A stretch of 21,730 nt of DNA from a virus. The stretch is from positions 1-21,730 of IMG/VR virus record IMGVR_UViG_3300048029_000153; one strand, given 5' to 3'. How positions within the stretch are numbered: the stretch's first letter is position 1; the number at the start of each line of letters is the position of its first letter. Of the stretch, positions 5,873-13,367 are shown in pieces. The translations under genes and the position numbers were made by a program. The notes below the pieces were generated by a model that did not search any database, had not been told where the DNA came from, and was given only the letters and a program-made list of their open reading frames with translations.

Positions 5873-6042
5873 GTGTCTTTCCCCACAATTACATAAGACC
5901 AGCACTGAGCATCAGGATGAATACGGTGAATTTTAGGATAATGATAATAAAATGATGGGCGCGGGCAGCGATACCGGCAAGCCTTATACATCACCCCGAA
6001 AGGATACATTCCAAAGGCAATAGATGTTAGGGCGCAGATCAT
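5869..6042 (-). CDS. Small cysteine- and aromatic-rich ORF (57 aa)
   Basis: A 57-codon frame in the otherwise empty stretch between two membrane-protein genes. ATG 6042 is preceded by GGTGGGG, and its TGA overlaps the next gene's ATG (ATGA), the same junction type used by its neighbours. The product starts hydrophobic (ICALTSIAFGMYPFGVMY) and then becomes rich in Cys, Arg, His and Tyr (KACRYRCPRPSFYYHYPK). No family is recognised. The junction and ribosome binding site support translation; composition alone would not. Confidence 0.5.
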   Translation of the reverse strand: MICALTSIAFGMYPFGVMYKACRYRCPRPSFYYHYPKIHRIHPDAQCWSYVIVGKDT

Positions 6043-6061
6043 GGCCCCACCATACCATATT

Positions 6062-6274
6062 TTATCGGGAAGCTAAATTCTGCAAATCACGCTGCATTTG
6101 CTTTTGATCGTTACGCACTTCTTTTAGCAATTCGTGCATCATTTCAGTCTTTTGCTCTAATAGCTCAATCTTTTTAGTATTGGTAAGGATATTACGAACA
6201 ACCCACCAAAGACCGGCCAAAGCAGCGGCTATAACGCCCCATATTATAGTTGCAAAGTTCTCCATGAAGCGCAT
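6062..6274 (-). CDS. Small membrane protein with coiled-coil tail (70 aa)
   Basis: ATG 6274 follows AGAGGTTGAA, so this start is preferred over an in-frame upstream start at 6307 that would overlap the preceding gene. One membrane helix at about 8-27 (TIIWGVIAAALAGLWWVVRN) is followed by a 35-residue charged coiled coil (IELLEQKTEMMHELLKEV, NDQKQMQRDLQNL). N-anchored coiled coils next to lysis genes can be i-spanin-like (Rz) or XhlA-like, but no o-spanin lipoprotein gene (lipobox) is visible nearby. The topology is clear; the function is open. Confidence 0.62.
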   Translation of the reverse strand: MRFMENFATIIWGVIAAALAGLWWVVRNILTNTKKIELLEQKTEMMHELLKEVRNDQKQMQRDLQNLASR

Positions 6275-6282
6275 TTCAACCT

Positions 6283-6816
6283 CTACTTGATGACCCGCAT
6301 ATAGCACTGATCTGCATTTACTTTAGCCAGATATATCACATCATGGCCTGATGCTGTATCTATAATTTCTGCTGGCCCTGTCCACAAGCTACTATCACCA
6401 CTGTATTCTGGCTCATCTGCGCTTATTAAATCACCAGAAGCATTATATCGATCAATCAAAATAGGATATTCGCCATCGCTGCGTTTATATATTTTGCTTT
6501 CTATTAGGCTATTAAAATCATTGTAAGCGTAGCTACGCAGCATTTCGCTGTCAGTCTGACCATCGCAATACAGCCTAAGCTTTGATGTTCCTAAGCTCTC
6601 CAAATCTACGCCATAGCGTTGTGTGGCCGCAGAAGATATTTCGTCTGGCACTTCACCAATAATATCGGTGAGCGCCTCTATGCTGTTGAAAACCACACAA
6701 ACGCTTAATTGCCCATCACGATAGCTAAAAACAAGCTCTTGCACAGATGGAAAGACAAGAAAGCTCATCTGGTTTAATGCTGATGAATGCTGTCCAAATT
6801 TATTAATCCAACTCAT
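6283..6816 (-). CDS. Hypothetical protein, downstream of fibre genes (177 aa)
   Basis: A 177-residue soluble acidic protein joined to the upstream glycine-rich fibre gene by TAATG. It shows alternating strands (QELVFSYRDGQLSVCVVF, SKLRLYCDGQ), an aromatic-rich middle and a C-terminal strand (DVIYLAKVNADQCYMRVIK). No recognisable family, signal peptide or membrane helix. Position after a fibre suggests a fibre-associated or tail decoration role or a fibre chaperone. Confidence 0.5.
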   Translation of the reverse strand: MSWINKFGQHSSALNQMSFLVFPSVQELVFSYRDGQLSVCVVFNSIEALTDIIGEVPDEISSAATQRYGVDLESLGTSKLRLYCDGQTDSEMLRSYAYNDFNSLIESKIYKRSDGEYPILIDRYNASGDLISADEPEYSGDSSLWTGPAEIIDTASGHDVIYLAKVNADQCYMRVIK

Positions 6817-7562
6817 TAGACCACCGTATATGTGCCATCAGTGCCAGTTCTGACAACTTCTGAGCCATTAGAATTAATAACAACAAGGCCAGAGAGGCCA
6901 GCAGCGCCATCAAATGAACTATCACCGCCCGCGCCGCCTACGCCTAAATCGTACACTATTGACCCGCCAACAGCTACATAATCAGTTTGCGTCTGCTCTG
7001 ATCCAGCTAAACCGCCCTCGCCCTTGTTACCAGAGCTATCATATTGATCTGGGTTATCACCGCCAGCACCAGATCCCCCAGCCGCAAAGCCTGTGCCAGC
7101 CGCGCCATTCGTTTGCTGCGGGCTTTCGCCGCCAGATGTACCAAAGTTCTCAGAATAGCCTTGGCTTGTATCTGCGTTCTGACCAGCGGAACCAGACTGA
7201 TTATAATAAATGGCACCGTTATCACCCCCAGCGCCACCGTTTGCGGTGTATGTGGTGCCGTTATATGTTAAAGTGCTATTACCGCCATCCGCAGCTTTTC
7301 CTGATCCACCGCCATTGAAAACACCATAACCACCGCCGCCACCAGCGCCCAACAGCTTCCAAACAATATATCTAGCTTGGAATGTGCCACGAAACTGCGA
7401 CATTTTAATAGTTCCCGACTGAGGAACAGTTGTGTTATTTCCACTTACAGCCGCTTCGTATGTATTGCTCCGATAATATTCAGACAGAGAAATGGGATTA
7501 GACCCACCAAACTCAGTCTGGATCGTAGACATAGAAATTGGGCCTGTGGAAGGAATAGCCAT
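6816..7562 (-). CDS. Glycine-rich tail fibre/adhesin (248 aa)
   Basis: Starts MAIPSTGPISMSTIQTEFGG, a typical N-terminus of glycine-rich phage fibre proteins, with a conserved-looking QSGTIKMSQFRGTF at about 48-62. From residue ~68 (IVWKLLGAGGGGGYG) to the end the sequence is dominated by GG, GAGG and GGSG clusters alternating with short polar strands (STLTYNGTTYTANGG), like glycine-rich distal fibre or adhesin domains. It is likely part of the receptor-binding apparatus. ATG 7562 shares a base with the upstream stop (TAATG); an earlier TTG would read into the upstream gene. Not seen: an intramolecular chaperone motif. Confidence 0.75.
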   Translation of the reverse strand: MAIPSTGPISMSTIQTEFGGSNPISLSEYYRSNTYEAAVSGNNTTVPQSGTIKMSQFRGTFQARYIVWKLLGAGGGGGYGVFNGGGSGKAADGGNSTLTYNGTTYTANGGAGGDNGAIYYNQSGSAGQNADTSQGYSENFGTSGGESPQQTNGAAGTGFAAGGSGAGGDNPDQYDSSGNKGEGGLAGSEQTQTDYVAVGGSIVYDLGVGGAGGDSSFDGAAGLSGLVVINSNGSEVVRTGTDGTYTVV

Positions 7563-7927
7563 TAGATAGTTCCAAGCGCCGTTATATCGCCAACACAAGT
7601 TAAAGCGCCAGCAGACGATAGTTTCATCTTAGCTGCGCCGTTATATTCAAACGTCAAATCATTCCCAGAAAGGTCTAGCTTCCAATTCCCAATAATCGGA
7701 TGAAAGTTGTTATTTGTGGCGTCTAATTCACCTATAACAATCCACTGAGCGCCATCATATATTTGCAGCTTGTTTGTGTCCGTTTCAAACCACAGCATAT
7801 AAGCTGATGGGCTTGATGGAGCGCTTGCACCAGAGTGAAGAGTTTTAAGCGTATCAAAGGCATTGTTGATAGCAGTCCTTGCTGATGCCGCCGTTACGTT
7901 TCCGATTGTTAAGCTATTCTGTGACAT
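7562..7927 (-). CDS. Small tail fibre protein (121 aa)
   Basis: A 121-residue protein. The first part is helical (TAASARTAINNAFDTLKTLHSGASAPSS); a short repeat-like stretch follows (YMLWFETDTNKLQIYDGAQWIVIGEL), the pattern common in phage fibre proteins ("W..T....L.I..G..W"). The C-terminus ends in strands (LTFEYNGAAKMKLSSAGALT). It sits between the J-like tail tip and the glycine-rich fibre with TAATG junctions on both sides. It probably connects fibre to tip or forms a short fibre; this is inference from composition and place. Confidence 0.6.
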   Translation of the reverse strand: MSQNSLTIGNVTAASARTAINNAFDTLKTLHSGASAPSSPSAYMLWFETDTNKLQIYDGAQWIVIGELDATNNNFHPIIGNWKLDLSGNDLTFEYNGAAKMKLSSAGALTCVGDITALGTI

Positions 7928-10647
7928 TAGTAACCTACCGTTGCTGAAAGAACTGTGATGGCTGGTGATACTTCAGTATTCGTTGCATTTAAGTTTACCC
8001 TAAATTGGAAGCCTCTGCCAACCACTTGCTGACCAATAGCGTTTTCCCATGCGCCCCATGTCGGTGACGATGCTGGATTATCTGGCGTTGATCTTACCTG
8101 AACAGAAGTTGAGAAATCACCAAAGGCAGCATCCTCATTTGTCCAGTCATCAAATGTATCAGGCCAAGTATCCCAATTCTGGGGAATATTATCAAAGACA
8201 GAAGCATAATCGATATGCCGCGCAAAAGTCACACTGCCAGTTGTGGTGGCCGTTCTGCTTGATCCCAAATCAATATAGTCAGCGCCATTTGTATCGGTTT
8301 GTGAGCCAGACAGGTTGCCACCAAAATAATAAATACCGCTTGGCGTAGCCGCAGAAGTGTCGTTGATGCGTAATTCATCTGGGTTTGGCGAGGTATCAAC
8401 AGTGATATTGGTGTTGCTGATGCCGGTATTACCAGCAAATGTATGCGCCCCGCTTTCCGTCTGCGTTACAGCCACGCCCAAAGTTGGAAGTGAAGCAGCA
8501 GGAATAACAACAAAAGCCGCATTGTTTGATGGGTTTCCAGCCTTGTCATATGCCTTTATTAAGAATGTTCCCGATCTGGCTGGCACTGTGGCGAATGTGG
8601 CGGGCCTAGCAACGCGGTTAATAGCAATGTTGGAGTTACCACCCCAGAGCGCATTTGCATCACTGGTGGACGCTGTGGTTAAGTCTGACGAATACTTTAT
8701 CTGATAGTAAGATAAATCTAAATCAGCGATTGGCTCCCACTGCAAAAACAACGTGCCACCAGAAACCTCAAATATAAAATCATTGCTGACTACATCTGCT
8801 GGTGGCGTATCCAAGGGAGCTAAGAGGAAATTAAGCAAATAGCTATATTCGCCCTTCACGCCAAACGTATTAACGCCTCTGACCCGCGCATCATAATTAG
8901 CTTCATCCAGATCAAGAACACTATACCGACCAAGGCCACCCGTTCCTATGTTCAGATAATCGCCCGTATTTGCCACCCTATACTGCACTTCTACACGATC
9001 AATCCTAGAGGCGTCTGCTGCGGTTACGTCTAGCTGTAGCTCACGCAATAGCTTCTCGCTCACAACCTTAAACACGCCGCCATATTCATTAGATGTGGCT
9101 ATCGCTACTGGTGGCACCTCAAATGGGCTGAGAAGCGTTGTATTATCACGCTCATATACAATACCATCAGATATATCATCAAAGACGCTTGCAGATATTT
9201 CTCGCAGCACCAAATTACAGCGCAGATCGTTATCTTCCTGCAATCCAAACGTCCATTGCACCACTTCATATTCTTTGTTTGTCCAACCAAATCTGGCAAT
9301 AGTCATTTTAACAATATCACCAACTTGAACTTGAAACGCCCTCATGCCCAGCGAAACTTGAACAGTTAGCTGCTGACGATTGCGCTCCAGCGTAATAAGA
9401 GCCAGCCGCCGTGCTATGTCAAAGCTATCGGTAAATGGCAAATCTAAGTCATAGGTGCTGATTTGATTGTTGTCAGCCGTTCTAAATGCAGCATTGGTGA
9501 CTTCTGCATAATCTGTCGGCTGATAATCTGTTGCTGGCCCTCTGAATACACCTTTGACCGTGTTGAAGTTATCCCTGCGGCTATGACGGGTGGAAACTTG
9601 CACATTAGAACGCAAATCATCCTCAGTAAATGTAACGGTAGGTGCAACGTAATGCCCTGCCTTCATGCGCCACTTGCCTTGACCATACCAAATCAGCCCA
9701 GCCATTGCGGTTAGCATATCCATCATGTGATCGTGTGGAGTGACCGCCGTGGTAAATGAGCCATCCATAGTGAAACGCAAACCACCAGTCTTAGTAGACG
9801 CTGGATCTGCGTTGTTCACATCGTAATTCTTATATTGGCAAACATCAGCCGCAACCGTAACCGCATCATCATCAATCGATGCAGACCCCTCGCCAAGACC
9901 ATAAGACGCGCTTGTAATGTAATCCCGTAGACAAAGCGCAGGATTATCTGACCATGCTGTGCTGGATGATCTGGGATCATAGACCTTCTTGCCTTTAATG
10001 ATGCAAGTTATCTCAGGAACGCCATTAGGGAAGGCATCAGCGTCAAATTCCATGCGGAAATAAGCGTAAGCTACGCCTTGTAACTTATGGTCTTGCGTCC
10101 ATGCTACACCACCAGAAATGAGGGCTGCGATTGCTGTATTATTCTCTGTGCCACCTTTGCGCTGATAAATCCGCACATAATCATTATATCTGGTGCTGGT
10201 TGCGCCGGTCTTAGTGGTGGCAACGGTTGGCTTATAATAAGTGTCACCATTGCTATCTGTATCGGTTGTGAGGGTAAGAGCCTCATCATTGAAGTAAAAC
10301 GTGCTAAATTCTTCTATTTCATGCCCAGCAAAAGCAATAACCCTGTGAAGGATCTTGTTATTAACGCCTGACACGGCATCGAATACAATCGCGCCGCCAA
10401 CCTTGGTTTGACCGTATATAATCTGATGGTTTTGAGCAGACCCCCTAGACGAAATCTGATAGCCACGGTTAGCCGCGTTTGATCCCGTTGATACGTTTGG
10501 AATGCTTGGCTTTGGTGTAAGCGCATTAAGAGCCGCACCCATAGCCGTGGTGACTAAGAAGTGCGTCATTATTGATCCACCAATCAACGCGCCAGTTAGA
10601 CCAGCCGTTGCGGTACTCATAATTGCCATGCCAGCAGAAATAGCCAT
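7927..10647 (-). CDS. Tail tip/host-specificity protein, lambda J-like (906 aa)
   Basis: A 906-residue central tail-tip protein of the lambda gpJ type, which forms the baseplate hub and carries receptor-binding domains. Residues 1-45 are strongly hydrophobic and alanine/glycine-rich (GLTGALIGGSIM, TTAMGAALNALTPKP), as in many tip proteins with a membrane-inserting start. The next region (GSAQNHQIIYGQTKVGGAIV, about 69-88) and ITCIIKGKKVYDPR match the conserved J/phage-tail_3 core. About 520-760 reads as fibronectin-III-like repeats (LFLQWEPIADLDLSYYQIKY, FLIKAYDKAGNPS). The end is strand-rich and variable, as expected for a receptor-binding tip. It is joined by TGATG to the acetyltransferase gene and by TAATG to the fibre gene. 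Confidence 0.87.
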   Translation of the reverse strand: MAISAGMAIMSTATAGLTGALIGGSIMTHFLVTTAMGAALNALTPKPSIPNVSTGSNAANRGYQISSRGSAQNHQIIYGQTKVGGAIVFDAVSGVNNKILHRVIAFAGHEIEEFSTFYFNDEALTLTTDTDSNGDTYYKPTVATTKTGATSTRYNDYVRIYQRKGGTENNTAIAALISGGVAWTQDHKLQGVAYAYFRMEFDADAFPNGVPEITCIIKGKKVYDPRSSSTAWSDNPALCLRDYITSASYGLGEGSASIDDDAVTVAADVCQYKNYDVNNADPASTKTGGLRFTMDGSFTTAVTPHDHMMDMLTAMAGLIWYGQGKWRMKAGHYVAPTVTFTEDDLRSNVQVSTRHSRRDNFNTVKGVFRGPATDYQPTDYAEVTNAAFRTADNNQISTYDLDLPFTDSFDIARRLALITLERNRQQLTVQVSLGMRAFQVQVGDIVKMTIARFGWTNKEYEVVQWTFGLQEDNDLRCNLVLREISASVFDDISDGIVYERDNTTLLSPFEVPPVAIATSNEYGGVFKVVSEKLLRELQLDVTAADASRIDRVEVQYRVANTGDYLNIGTGGLGRYSVLDLDEANYDARVRGVNTFGVKGEYSYLLNFLLAPLDTPPADVVSNDFIFEVSGGTLFLQWEPIADLDLSYYQIKYSSDLTTASTSDANALWGGNSNIAINRVARPATFATVPARSGTFLIKAYDKAGNPSNNAAFVVIPAASLPTLGVAVTQTESGAHTFAGNTGISNTNITVDTSPNPDELRINDTSAATPSGIYYFGGNLSGSQTDTNGADYIDLGSSRTATTTGSVTFARHIDYASVFDNIPQNWDTWPDTFDDWTNEDAAFGDFSTSVQVRSTPDNPASSPTWGAWENAIGQQVVGRGFQFRVNLNATNTEVSPAITVLSATVGY

Positions 10648-11102
10648 CAGTCACCTATATATTTCTGATAAACACGTTCTACCATATTATACTTTAGATA
10701 TTCCATTAGTTTATCAAATGGCCTGTGCGTCTTAGTGTTTATTGTCATCACAGAAACGCCTTCTTTCTTTAAGCACTTCTCAGCGAACTTAACTAACTTT
10801 ACACCAGTTAAGCCTCTTCGCCAATCCTTGTGAAGGTATAGCACATCATTAACCGCAAACACATGATCCTTATAATGCAAATTCATGCCTATGATTAACA
10901 CGAAATAACCCACTAGCTTTTGGTTTTCCCGCGCCGTGTAAATGCGTAACTGGTTTTCCTTCTCTAGCTCCTGATACGCTTCCCAATGCGGGTTTAGCTT
11001 AATCTTGTGCTTATTGATTGCTATTTCTTGCCAATGTAATTCTAGGAGATGTTTGGCGTCATCCACGCAAGAAGCTAGAAATTCTTGCTGGAAGTTAGGC
11101 AC
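10647..11102 (-). CDS. GNAT-fold acetyltransferase in the tail module (151 aa)
   Basis: A 151-residue protein with the GNAT layout. A helical N-terminus comes first, then strands (LRIYTARENQKLVGYFVLII), a central strand (HVFAVNDVLYLHKDWR) leading into the acetyl-CoA loop RRGLTG (95-100) and its helix (VKLVKFAEKCLKKEG), then a C-terminal strand and helix (FDKLMEYLKYNMVERVYQKY). The family transfers an acyl group from CoA to amines; the substrate cannot be read here. It overlaps the upstream tail gene by 8 nt and joins the J-like gene by TGATG, so it is fixed in the late operon. In lambda-like tails this slot holds an NlpC/P60 peptidase gene. Acetyltransferase-like proteins are known in phage structural regions, including T7-like internal virion proteins. 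Confidence 0.8.
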   Translation of the reverse strand: MPNFQQEFLASCVDDAKHLLELHWQEIAINKHKIKLNPHWEAYQELEKENQLRIYTARENQKLVGYFVLIIGMNLHYKDHVFAVNDVLYLHKDWRRGLTGVKLVKFAEKCLKKEGVSVMTINTKTHRPFDKLMEYLKYNMVERVYQKYIGD

Positions 11103-11772
11103 CAGCCCTGCCCCAAGTTATCTGAAGGTCTTGCATCCCCTCGACGAAATCAAACCCCTTATCATCAGGATATATTGATTTCTGATATTCAGATGTAAAC
11201 CGGCCAACTCTAGGGCGCTCTAAATCAATCAGTTTGTTTTCTGCCGATAGCTGCAATGTGCTGGCGTCTGGCCCCTCATCAATGGATAGCTGATCCATAT
11301 AACCAGTGAATATTTCTGTGAGGCTGGTTTTGTTAGCCTCTAAGATCATGCGACCGCCGGTTTGCAGCAGAATATAAACCGGCGCATCAGTTGCACTGGT
11401 TTGATCTTCTAGCCGACCCTCTTGGAATAGGCCAAAGAATATCTTGCATGTGCGCCCCTGATATTGCTCCGTGAGCGCCAAAGATATGACTTCGCTAGGC
11501 ACAGAGCTTAGAGTTAAAGAAGCGCCTCTAGCGGCTATTTCTGTGGTTTCCTCAATGACTGACACATCAAGCATAGTGCCAGTGCCAAAATATTCGTTGC
11601 CCTCATAAACCAGAGTGCCTTGACCTGTCCAAAGGCGCAAAACGCGGTTGTAGACGTTTCCATCTGCCGCTTCAAACGTACCATCATCAAAGTTAAGCTC
11701 TACCGCAAAGAACGGAAAGATAACATCATCTTCAAGATTGACGGTTACACCACCAGACAGGTCACGCGACAT
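11095..11772 (-). CDS. Minor tail/hub protein, gpL/DUF2163-like position (225 aa)
   Basis: A 225-residue beta-rich tail protein. Start MSRDLSGGVTVNLEDDVIFP, then FFAVELNFDDGTFEAADG, RLWTGQGTLVYEGNEYFGTG and a later section (ILEANKTSLTEIFTGYMDQL, STLQLSAENKLIDLERPRVG) that resembles phage tail hub proteins of the type found just before gpJ. It probably connects the tail tube end to the tip. There is no zinc or cysteine cluster, so an iron-sulfur gpL proper is not indicated. It is joined by TAATG to the gene upstream and overlaps the acetyltransferase gene by 8 nt. Confidence 0.72.
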   Translation of the reverse strand: MSRDLSGGVTVNLEDDVIFPFFAVELNFDDGTFEAADGNVYNRVLRLWTGQGTLVYEGNEYFGTGTMLDVSVIEETTEIAARGASLTLSSVPSEVISLALTEQYQGRTCKIFFGLFQEGRLEDQTSATDAPVYILLQTGGRMILEANKTSLTEIFTGYMDQLSIDEGPDASTLQLSAENKLIDLERPRVGRFTSEYQKSIYPDDKGFDFVEGMQDLQITWGRAGA

Positions 11773-12302
11773 TATGCTGCGTCCTTCACAGGTTGTGGTG
11801 TTGCATCTACTGTAGCCTGTGCCGCAGCACGTTCAGCCACATCAGTAGTAATCAACGGGTTTTCGATTGTTTCCTGAGTAGGCTCTGCCTCTAAATCATC
11901 AGAGTAAACCGTGCGTGTGACTGTAGCCTCAACAGGTTCAATGGCTGTGACTGTGATAACCTCGTGCATCACGTCTTCCATTTCCATTGTCTCTTCGTTG
12001 AACACCTGTTCACCAGTAGGCTGCATTTCCCGTACTTCTGCACGACCAACTGCAACGACATACTGTGCTAGTCGGGCTACTGCTACACGGTAGGCTGCAA
12101 GCTGTTGGTTGAACTGCTTTTCGTCTGCCGCTGCCTGTAGGTCTTCAGGAATATCACCGTCGAAGCAAGCTGCGCCTTGTTCAATGATTGCGTCTAGCAT
12201 CTGTTCGTACAAACCGCCACGGTAGGGAAATGTTGTTCCTGTTTCAGTATCAAGCACAGAAGGCTTCCCGTTGGGGGATGCGGGAATAATATTATATGCC
12301 AT
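11772..12302 (-). CDS. Probable tail fibre assembly/chaperone protein (176 aa)
   Basis: A 176-residue acidic protein, rich in Ala, Glu and Thr. It starts MAYNIIPASPNGKPSVLDT and has a central helix (QQLAAYRVAVARLAQYVVAV) followed by a low-complexity tail (MEMEDVMHEVITVTAIEP, ERAAAQATVDATPQP). Such short Q/A-rich helical proteins behind a fibre gene are commonly fibre chaperones, but no defining motif was recognised. TAATG junctions on both sides place it firmly in the fibre operon. Confidence 0.45.
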   Translation of the reverse strand: MAYNIIPASPNGKPSVLDTETGTTFPYRGGLYEQMLDAIIEQGAACFDGDIPEDLQAAADEKQFNQQLAAYRVAVARLAQYVVAVGRAEVREMQPTGEQVFNEETMEMEDVMHEVITVTAIEPVEATVTRTVYSDDLEAEPTQETIENPLITTDVAERAAAQATVDATPQPVKDAA

Positions 12303-13357
12303 TATAATTCTCCATCTACAGCTAAAAACGCTGATGCTTCATATCCCGCTATAGTGTACGCCCGATCATCCGCAACGGAAGCACCTGTTATTCGCAGATA
12401 CGCATAGGATGATCCGACTAGATAATCATCGTTAAGAACAATCGTAGCTGAAGTGGTGTTAACCCTTGCGCTATCGGTATAAATATAAACCGTTCCCATA
12501 TTGCTTTGCGGAAGGCTTGTAATATCACGCATTCCTACAGTTAATGGTAAGTGAAACTCTAAAGTAGAGGTGCTATTTGCTCGTGCCGCCGCCACGGGTC
12601 TTTGCCCTGCTGCTGCGTCAATCAACACCTGATAATACCGCTGGCACAACGCCAGTTCTTCGCCATAGCTGCGGTGTTCAAACGGGGTGGCGACTTTGCC
12701 TAGTTCTAGTTGGACTTCTTTTATATCGAATGTTTTACCATTTTGGTTTGTAGAGCTAACATTCCCATAAATGAAAATCTCTAGGCCATAGCTATCATTA
12801 CCAAACGTAGTGCTTTCAGGTATGTCAAAAGTAAATGTAAATTGCCGCCATTCTGTACCAAATGTGAACGACTCAAAGCTTACATGGACGTTATAACCCC
12901 CGCCATCAAAGTTTCGGATATACACAGAGCCATCTGCACCCAAGCCGTCATCTGATTTCATCCAGAAACTTAGCGTAAGGGTTTTACCCGCTAGTTTTCT
13001 TGGATACTCAACTTTGTGTTGGAGGTAGTTACTATCTGCATAGTTCCCGCAAACAACATGAGCGTATGGATTACCCCAAGTGTCAGTTTCTTGGTTTAGT
13101 AAAGAACGAACAACATACCAACGATCTGCTGTTTGCATTGTAAATGCGTTGACTGTAGAAGACATTGAAGTCCCACGTTGCCATACCTGAAAATCACCAT
13201 TAATAATCAGGTTCCTACGACCAGCACCAATCAGGTTAAACTGTTCCTGTGGTGTCTCAGCACGAAGCATTGCCTCGCCAGCAATACCCGTGGGTTTGTC
13301 TAGTTCTGCCAGTTTCTCTCTTACGTTTACTACTGGCTTAGATACGTTGACTGTCAT
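12302..13357 (-). CDS. Tail fibre with beta-sandwich (carbohydrate-binding-like) domain (351 aa)
   Basis: A 351-residue fibre. The helical start (VREKLAELDKPTGIAGEAML, AETPQEQFNLI) probably attaches to the virion. From residue 48 a beta-sandwich follows (RNLIINGDFQVWQRGT, then LTLSFWMKSDDG, FGTEWRQFTFTFDIP) and ends in FDIKEVQLELGKVATPFEHR, a motif I recognise from many marine phage fibres, then ELALCQRYYQV. The C-terminus (about 250-351) is strand-rich and probably the receptor-facing part. It has a good ribosome binding site (AAGGAGTGACAG). It is followed by a fibre chaperone candidate. Receptor type is unknown; surface glycans are likely. Confidence 0.75.
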   Translation of the reverse strand: MTVNVSKPVVNVREKLAELDKPTGIAGEAMLRAETPQEQFNLIGAGRRNLIINGDFQVWQRGTSMSSTVNAFTMQTADRWYVVRSLLNQETDTWGNPYAHVVCGNYADSNYLQHKVEYPRKLAGKTLTLSFWMKSDDGLGADGSVYIRNFDGGGYNVHVSFESFTFGTEWRQFTFTFDIPESTTFGNDSYGLEIFIYGNVSSTNQNGKTFDIKEVQLELGKVATPFEHRSYGEELALCQRYYQVLIDAAAGQRPVAAARANSTSTLEFHLPLTVGMRDITSLPQSNMGTVYIYTDSARVNTTSATIVLNDDYLVGSSYAYLRITGASVADDRAYTIAGYEASAFLAVDGEL

Positions 13358-13367
13358 CTGTCACTCC

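Noticed and set aside
6914-7318. + strand frame of 134 codons opposite the glycine-rich fibre
   Set aside because: Glycine codons read on the opposite strand give a biased, basic, protein-unlike product; no start signal.
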